The notes beneath the pieces are model-generated. The model had not been told where the DNA came from. It saw nothing but the letters and a program-made list of their open reading frames with translations, and searched no databases. From Asterionellopsis glacialis (Eukaryota > Bacillariophyta > Plagiogrammaphyceae > Rhaphoneidales > Asterionellopsidaceae), in assembly GCA_014885115.2 (NCBI GenBank), contig WKLE02002088.1, positions 1-12,896 on the forward strand: a stretch of 12,896 nucleotides of DNA, in the 5' to 3' direction. The translations under genes and the position numbers were made by a program. This document shows, piece by piece, positions 8,354 through 12,896 of the stretch; the first letter of the stretch is position 1; each line of letters opens with the position of its first letter.

Positions 8354-10396
8354 TCAGGGACTCCTAGATGCTGATGTATTGGTGTTTGCTGGTTCTAATG
8401 CTGGAGAGGTGTTGATAGAGGAGGGGTAATCCTGAGGGGATTCCGACATTGTAGACGTAATGGAAGACAATCCGGAGGTTGGTTTACATTGCTTGCAAGC
8501 TGGAGATGGGCTTGGGCTAGATAAGATTTGGCCTTGAGCTTGCATGAGTTGAAATTGTTGGCTGATAGATTGAGCCACAAATTGTTGTATGTCGTTTTTT
8601 ATTGCATGTTTAAGTTATTGTTTTTGTTCATCCATGGCTTGAGATTGTTTGGTTGATAATTCTGCTATCTGTTGGTATGCCTCTTCATATTTAGTTGTCA
8701 TTTCTGTCAGTTTTTGACTGAGTGATCAAACTTCCTACATGCTTGTTTCCCATTCTGATTTAGATTTGTCATGCATTTCATTGAACCATGATTGTACGTC
8801 TGTTTTGAGCGTTGAGACAGTAGTGTCATCCAAGTTGGTAACCGTTGTTGAAGGCGATGTTGGTGTTAATGTGTTTGTTAGATTTGGAGGGTTATTCCAC
8901 GCATTTGGTGATGTTCCTTGGGCTGACCGAGATCCTAGGGATGATATGTCGTCCGTGGCTCCATACGTCAGGGTGATCTGTGATCTTTTCCTGGGACTAT
9001 ATGTGCCAGAGTTCGCTTTTGGTTGACTGTTATTATAGTCCACATCGGGAGCAAAGGTAGCATGTTTTCTTGGCTTTATAGTTTGGTAGTACGTCTCTGC
9101 AATACTAAATAATGAGATGGCTGAATTATCATCTCTTAAGTCAATTTCTTTGACATTTGCCTTTACGTCAGTGATGTATTTGTTGACATATTTGTCAGTA
9201 AACGTTTTGTTTAAGTGGTCTTTGATGTGATGAAAGAATGTATGGATCTCCTGGGCAAGGTATTCTTTGAATATTATTAGGTACCCATTGGGACCTCTGC
9301 TTACGACTGAGTGAAATAGAAAAGTGCCGCTCTTTGATTTGCAAAGAAGCAGAAATTCTTGAAGACTGTTGCTGGTATGAGAATCTGCTATGTCTTCGCC
9401 ATCTGTTTTAATTGTTTGTTGGATAAAAATGTCACCATGGCCAATAATCGATTTCTTACGTAGTTGGACCATTAAATTGTTGTGATCTCGAGCAAGTCCG
9501 ATGATATCGTCATTTGTAATTAGGCCTTCAACTTCGTGATACGGAATAAATTGAATGTGGCGTAGATTTTCAGGGAGATTGTCTTTGTCGACGAAGCCTT
9601 GTATACGCGCTTGTAAATATGGATTGACATGTGAGAGGCTACATGTGATTCCGATGCTCCAGATAAACATGGCTTGTGGTCCTTTGTCTAGACGCCTCTT
9701 ATGAGGATGAAGGTTGATCTCGCACATTGCAAATTCAGAGTTTAAAATAATGAGTTCTGACAATGATTTCTATAATTCATCAAGATGCGTCCAATCTGGG
9801 TGAGCATCCTTGACCCAGGCCAGGATGCAATTGTTCATGGTACGGAGTTTGGAGGTCCACATGCAGTGTTTGTTGGCATCAAGCCATGGTTTCATAAGTT
9901 CATGGAACTAGTGATATTGTGTTGACGTTTCAATGAACATGTAGAACTTGAGAACTTGTGCATTAGACATGTTTGTGGTTGCTGTTGTTCCGGCTATCCA
10001 TTCGGAAAGTTTCTGTTTGTCATTGGGAAGCTGCGCTGCTGCCGTAATGGGGTTGGTTTTGGTAGTGACGTTGGAGGATTCCTCTTCCCTCCATTTGAAG
10101 CATGTAGTTGTTTTGTCGACGCAAAAAAGCTCGTTGCAGAAGAGTCGTTGATGATACAGAATGTTTATGAAGTTGGTGTTGTTGTCTTTTGCGAATGTCA
10201 TTTGTATGAGGATTCGGTACTTGTAACAAGTTGAGCGTTTGCTGCCAATGGTGGTGCCCGACTTTTTATTTTTAGATACAGTGGTCCAGGGACCATCATC
10301 TTCTTGGTGCAAGGTTGGAGTAACGTTGTCTTGGGTGTTAGCATAAGGGGAAGTTGTCTGCACTATAGCGGTCTCCGCAGCCATTGCCGCGTCCAT
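8354..10396 (-). pseudogene. Retrotransposon ORF1 (gag-like protein), five internal stops
   Basis: A single - strand frame runs from ATG at 10396 (MDAAMAAETAIV...) to TGA at 8354-8356, about 680 codons. Five in-frame stops interrupt it: TAG 9908-9910, TAG 9770-9772, TAG 8735-8737, TGA 8726-8728 and TAA 8615-8617. No frameshift occurs within it. The N-terminus contains DDGPWTTVSKNKKS and a basic stretch. The centre is a helical, gag-like region without a recognised catalytic motif. A Pro/Ser/Thr-rich linker follows (~8950-8800), then a Gln-rich coiled coil (about 8720-8530), one C-x2-C pair (CKQC, ~8490) and a Ser/Pro tail. ORF1 proteins of LINEs bind element RNA and multimerise. Identification rests on position upstream of EN-RT and general composition. 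A competing upstream frame with a Gly-rich GQGTGGHGRGNG run near 10410 may be part of the true start. Confidence 0.75.
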
Positions 10397-10523
10397 GACC
10401 ACCAGTTCCTTGGCCGACAAGCATAATCATCTTGATTACGTTGGCGTCTACTGACGTATACATATGGTAGATTTGGGGTATGTACAGTTGTACTGGATCC
10501 TCTCTCATGTGTTGGTGAAAGAG
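10397..10523 (-). other. 5' UTR / 5' end of the retrotransposon
   Basis: About 127 nt separate the target-site copy from the first in-frame ATG of ORF1. The element strand begins CTCTTTCACCAACACATGAG. Presence of this leader argues that reverse transcription reached the 5' end. An internal promoter would be expected here, but no motif is recognisable. Confidence 0.5.
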
Positions 10524-10539
10524 TGGATATTTGATGACA
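10524..10539 (+). repeat. Target-site duplication, right copy (16 bp)
   Basis: Identical to 2575-2590 (TGGATATTTGATGACA). In host-gene frame it reads W-I-F-D-D on both sides, and coding continues into RETTSTSC here, so the host frame is preserved across the insertion. Confidence 0.93.
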
Positions 10540-10571
10540 GAGAAACTACAAGCACCTCCTGTTTGCCATTG

Positions 10572-10583
10572 TGTCAGTCTTGT
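10572..10583 (+). other. Final zinc-ligand pair of PHD finger 2
   Basis: Codons TGT-CAG-TCT-TGT encode CQSC, in frame with and 18 residues after the H-x2-C at the left of the insertion. This spacing suits the last Cys pair of a PHD finger. Confidence 0.65.
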
Positions 10584-10883
10584 TCCATCCAAAAGGACCT
10601 TGATCAAAAAGATGAGACGTATTATTCCAATGCAAATTGAAAAGTAACAGTTCTCTGTAACTCTAGAAGAAAAGGAACTGGTGTTGAAGTAAATGCTAAA
10701 TTCAAGCAAATGCATGCTGTAGACAAGTTCTTTAAATTATCAGTTGAGACACAAATAGCTTTCAAGTATATTTCAAGATGTGTCCCATTGATTGGTCCTG
10801 AAGAACTTCATTGATTTGTGGATATCCCAAAAGAGTATTGTGATAACAAGCAAACTGCAATGGTTGACAAATTGTTAGCATCA

Positions 10884-11570
10884 CCAAGTGCCAGTCATTA
10901 TGCACCAACTCTCTTTACAAGTGATGGACCATATCTACGTAGAGACACTTGGTTGAATGATGCCATAGTTCAGTGTTATACATCTGTTCTCAATTCAGTA
11001 ACTGAAGTATCAAGGAGGTGCATTTTCTTAGCTCCTGTTACATCTCATGGTGGGGATGATGATGAAATTCACGAAAATCTGTACAATTAATATGCAGAAT
11101 ATCAACGCAGTATTCAGTATGGCCTTGCTTTACCAGATCCTTTAACATTTAACGTTGATTATCGTCCAAGTAATGATAGAAGATATTGTGTATTAAAGGG
11201 AAATATTGGTGCAAAGTAAGTTAGTGGTCAATAGATGAATACTGAAGAAATATTTGATTTGGGCTACAAAGCAGCATACTTTCCTCTTTGCAAAGCTGGC
11301 CATTGGTTTGGTGTCTACTGTTGAAAGGAGGGCACCAACATAATTTTTAATATCATTGATTCAGGCTCTTCAGAATACCAGGAAACTGATGATACAATAT
11401 GCTTAATTCATCATATGTTAAAAATGAAAATGGGAGAGGCAGCTGAAGAATTACATTTCAAGGAAGTATCACAAAATGTTCATGGCCAAAGAGATGGATC
11501 AAGTTGTGGGGATCATCAATGTCTTTTCATGGAAGACCTTGCTTTAAACAAATCTGACTGGATGGTAGAG
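10884..11570 (+). other. Ulp1/SENP-like (C48) cysteine protease domain
   Basis: C48 proteases cut SUMO or related ubiquitin-like proteins from their substrates or precursors. The domain opens with RRDTWLNDAIVQCY (WLND at 10950-10961), the usual W-L-N/D-D substrate-side motif. The active site is complete: His in GHWF (11301-11303), Asp in IIDS (11358-11360), Gln in HGQRDG (11487-11489) and Cys in SSCG (11505-11507). Spacings are H-19-D, D-49-C and Q-6-C; yeast Ulp1 has 17, 49 and 6 for the same residues. Four stops (TAA 11088, TAA 11217, TAG 11232, TGA 11322) interrupt it. Many transposon-encoded proteins carry such a domain, so host-gene and transposon origins are both open. Confidence 0.85.
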
Positions 11571-12311
11571 GAGTATTCAAAAGAAGATATGGAAGACTAC
11601 AGACTAGTCATTGGTAGAAGAATCATGAATTTTGAGGGAAACCAAACTTTAGAGATAACTCAAGTTGATACACAAGAGAGTGATTATTTTATAAGATCGT
11701 CCAGAGGAAAACTACCTACTATACTTTCTACTCCTACTGTTGAAGAAGCAAACACTCCTACCATAGAAGAACCAAATACTGAAGACAAGGCAGAGGAACA
11801 GACACCAGATGTAAGAAAGGAGTACAATGATTCATTAGGTAAAGGCATTGAATTAGAGGAGAAACAAAAAATACCATGGAGATGGTTAGAACAAAGACAA
11901 TTGAGGAAAGAACAAGAAGAAATGAAGGATATGACTGACTTCACTACAGATGAACAATACCCAGAACAATCAGAGGAAGAAGAAGATTATGATGAGAATA
12001 AACCCAGATGCAAAAAACTTTTGAAAGAGTTTACACCAAACAGAAATATAAAGGAAGTTAACAAACTCTTGAATGCAGGAGAAAGAATCATAAAGGCCCC
12101 TCTTCCAAATAAAGCACCAGCAAGATTGACGGCTCATGAATTAGAAGATTTGAGAATTCAATGTCAACAAACATTGAGAGAACTAGAAAGAGATAGGAAA
12201 AAGTTTTTGGATATGCTAAAAGCTGAAACAAAATTTCAATGTGGTGAACAAATAGTTAGCCTCAAGTACATCCCTAAAAGACAAATTTTGAGAGTAAACA
12301 ATGAAAGATGA
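11570..12311 (+). other. Acidic and coiled-coil linker of host protein
   Basis: After the Ulp1-like domain come about 250 codons rich in Glu, Lys and Gln, with a WLEQRQLRKEQEEMKDM helix, an EEEEDYDE acidic patch, a basic segment (CKKLLKEFTPNRN) and a predicted coiled coil (LEDLRIQCQQTLRELERDRK). No catalytic motif is visible. It likely separates the two protease-like domains or mediates self-association. It ends at a TGA (12309-12311), after which the same frame still makes sense. Confidence 0.6.
11731..11778 (+). repeat. Two imperfect tandem 24-nt units
   Basis: Units 11731-11754 and 11755-11778 match at 19 of 24 positions and encode TPTVEEAN / TPTIEEPN. This is a small in-frame tandem duplication in the acidic linker. 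Confidence 0.6.
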
Positions 12312-12896
12312 ACAACTTCACCAGCCCATTGGGCAGGACAATTACAAGATGGAGAAGAACTTCTTCTGAATTCAGATTGGGTAGAATGCTTTGTATTGGA
12401 GAATATACAAAATCACATCAAGGCCAGACCCTATAACTTCATCCGTCTTCCAGTGGGGTCTAATAGAAACATTGTTGGACCTAAGGAACCATTACAAGGC
12501 AGATGGATCCCACGTCCAAGACCCAAAGTCAACAAGGAAAGTTAAAAACATGTGTGTATGATAGCTTGGCAAGCTGTTTACATTACCATGGCCATGACGA
12601 ACTTGCACAATTTGTCCATGCAGATGGATTAAGGCATTCCTATTCTGTTGATAACATCAAGGCTTTGCCAAGTACCATAGAAACTTATTTGAAAAAAAAA
12701 TGTTATGTGAAAAAATTACAGGTAGTATTGACCTACTAAATCTATCCCCTGAGTTAGGAATGTATCCCATCATTGTGGTATTGCAAGGTCATGGTGGAAA
12801 TTGTGAGCATGCCATCAGTATATTGGGTAATTGGATTTTTGATTCTAATCTGCTAGAAGCTCTTCCTCTCACAAGGAATAGTTTAGATTGGTGTGT
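12312..12896 (+). other. Second cysteine-peptidase-like domain, C-terminal part of host protein (partial)
   Basis: A Trp-rich lead-in (AHWAGQLQDGEELL, SDWVECFV) precedes CVYDSLASCLHYHG, whose Cys codon is 12551-12553, in frame 2. After a frame change at the A9 run, frame 1 gives IIVVLQGH, then CEHAISILGNWIFDSN with His at 12808-12810 and Asp at 12841-12843, and LDWC at the window edge. A Cys at a helix start followed by a His in a strand and an Asp/Asn in the next strand is the pattern of papain-like and OTU-like peptidases. The spacing and residues allow that reading but do not prove it. The domain is incomplete here and I do not name a family. Confidence 0.45.
12692..12700. repeat. A9 homopolymer at a host-gene frame change
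   Basis: Nine A residues encode Lys. Sensible protein lies in frame 2 before the run and frame 1 after it, so a one-base length change here explains the break. Confidence 0.7.

Larger units (their letters stand above)
2591..10523 (-). mobile_element. Full-length but decayed non-LTR retrotransposon (gag-like ORF1; EN-RT-RNase H ORF2)
   Basis: Perfect 16-bp direct repeats flank a 7,933-nt insert with no long terminal repeats. On the - strand, ORF1 (gag-like, coiled-coil C-terminus) is followed by ORF2 with AP-type endonuclease, reverse transcriptase with YVDD, RNase H and a Cys/His motif. The RT has the style found in many diatom genome copies: motif A as NDAEACYD, motif B as GQGGGWSP and motif C as YVDD. 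The 5' end (10523) precedes ORF1 by about 127 nt, so the copy seems not 5'-truncated. At the 3' end (2591) I see no poly(A) or microsatellite tail, only ...TTCAAAACA on the element strand. Many stops and frameshifts, plus lost catalytic residues, mean the copy is inactive. I do not assign a named clade. Confidence 0.92.
10524..12896 (+). pseudogene. 3' half of composite host gene (PHD2 end, Ulp1-like protease, coiled coil, C-terminal peptidase-like domain); continues past window
   Basis: From 10524 to 12311 a single frame stays meaningful and is in register with the frame that ends at 2589. It contains seven stops: TGA 10638-10640, TGA 10812-10814, TAA 11088-11090, TAA 11217-11219, TAG 11232-11234, TGA 11322-11324 and TGA 12309-12311. 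Beyond the last stop it still reads sensibly (AHWAGQLQDGEELLLNSDWV) to about 12500. A shift to frame 2 near 12503-12540 and a shift to frame 1 at the A9 run (12692-12700) follow, and the gene runs off the window. In order it encodes the final C-x2-C of PHD2, a Ulp1/C48 peptidase, an acidic and coiled-coil segment, and a second peptidase-like domain. Conserved sense across stops marks it as one former gene. Confidence 0.82.

Noticed and set aside
2591..10523. LTR retrotransposon or retrovirus-like element
   Set aside because: No long terminal repeats, protease, integrase or primer-binding site are seen. AP-type endonuclease, domain order and a 16-bp target duplication all point to a non-LTR element.
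10338..10715. 125-codon - strand open frame
   Set aside because: It crosses the retrotransposon/host junction at 10523/10524, so most of it is antisense host sequence. Only its Gly-rich end might belong to the ORF1 start.
358..12896. An organism with all three stop codons reassigned
   Set aside because: Gln is encoded mostly by CAA/CAG here, all three stops also appear at non-Gln positions, frameshifts coexist, and catalytic residues are lost. Pseudogene decay explains more. It is kept only as a check under the stop-codon finding.

Overview
The window looks like AT-rich eukaryotic nuclear DNA. It holds one composite protein gene on the + strand that has been split by a nearly 8 kb non-LTR retrotransposon lying on the - strand. 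I see no rRNA, tRNA, CRISPR array or bacterial-style operon. The retrotransposon combines a gag-like ORF1 with an endonuclease / reverse transcriptase / RNase H ORF2, a layout I associate with diatoms and related stramenopile algae. The source assignment rests on remembered family resemblance and is only moderately confident.

Layout. (1) 1-357: no gene recognised; an AT-rich stretch with a perfect 10-bp inverted repeat at 194-218. (2) 358-2590, + strand: 5' half of the host gene. It has a basic, low-complexity N-terminus, a domain resembling a GNAT acetyltransferase, an acidic linker, one complete PHD-type zinc finger and the first part of a second. (3) 2591-10523, - strand: the retrotransposon (7,933 nt), flanked by a perfect 16-bp target-site duplication (2575-2590 and 10524-10539). 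Read 5'->3' on the - strand it has a short 5' UTR, ORF1 (10396-8354), then ORF2: apurinic-type endonuclease (about 8030-7443), helical linker, RT fingers, palm with YVDD (5808-5819), thumb/connection, RNase H (4727-3792) and a Cys/His motif plus C-terminal helical region (to about 2764). (4) 10524-12896, + strand: the host gene resumes in exactly the frame it left at 2589. It completes the second PHD finger, then encodes a Ulp1/C48 SUMO-protease-like domain with all four active-site residues, a long acidic/coiled-coil segment, and a second cysteine-peptidase-like C-terminal domain cut by the window edge.

Both genes are broken in this copy. The host gene has at least eight in-frame stops and about four frameshifts. 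ORF1 has five internal stops but no internal frameshift. ORF2 has many stops and at least six frame changes, and it has lost catalytic residues in RNase H and the endonuclease. Three frame changes fall at or next to homopolymer runs (A8 at 625-632, G10 at 7123-7132, A9 at 12692-12700), so some could be assembly errors. The most interesting object is the host protein. One polypeptide appears to combine an acetyltransferase-like domain, two PHD fingers, a SUMO-protease domain and a further peptidase-like domain, which would suit a chromatin/SUMO-directed factor or an accessory protein of a large DNA transposon. I do not recognise this architecture as a named gene.
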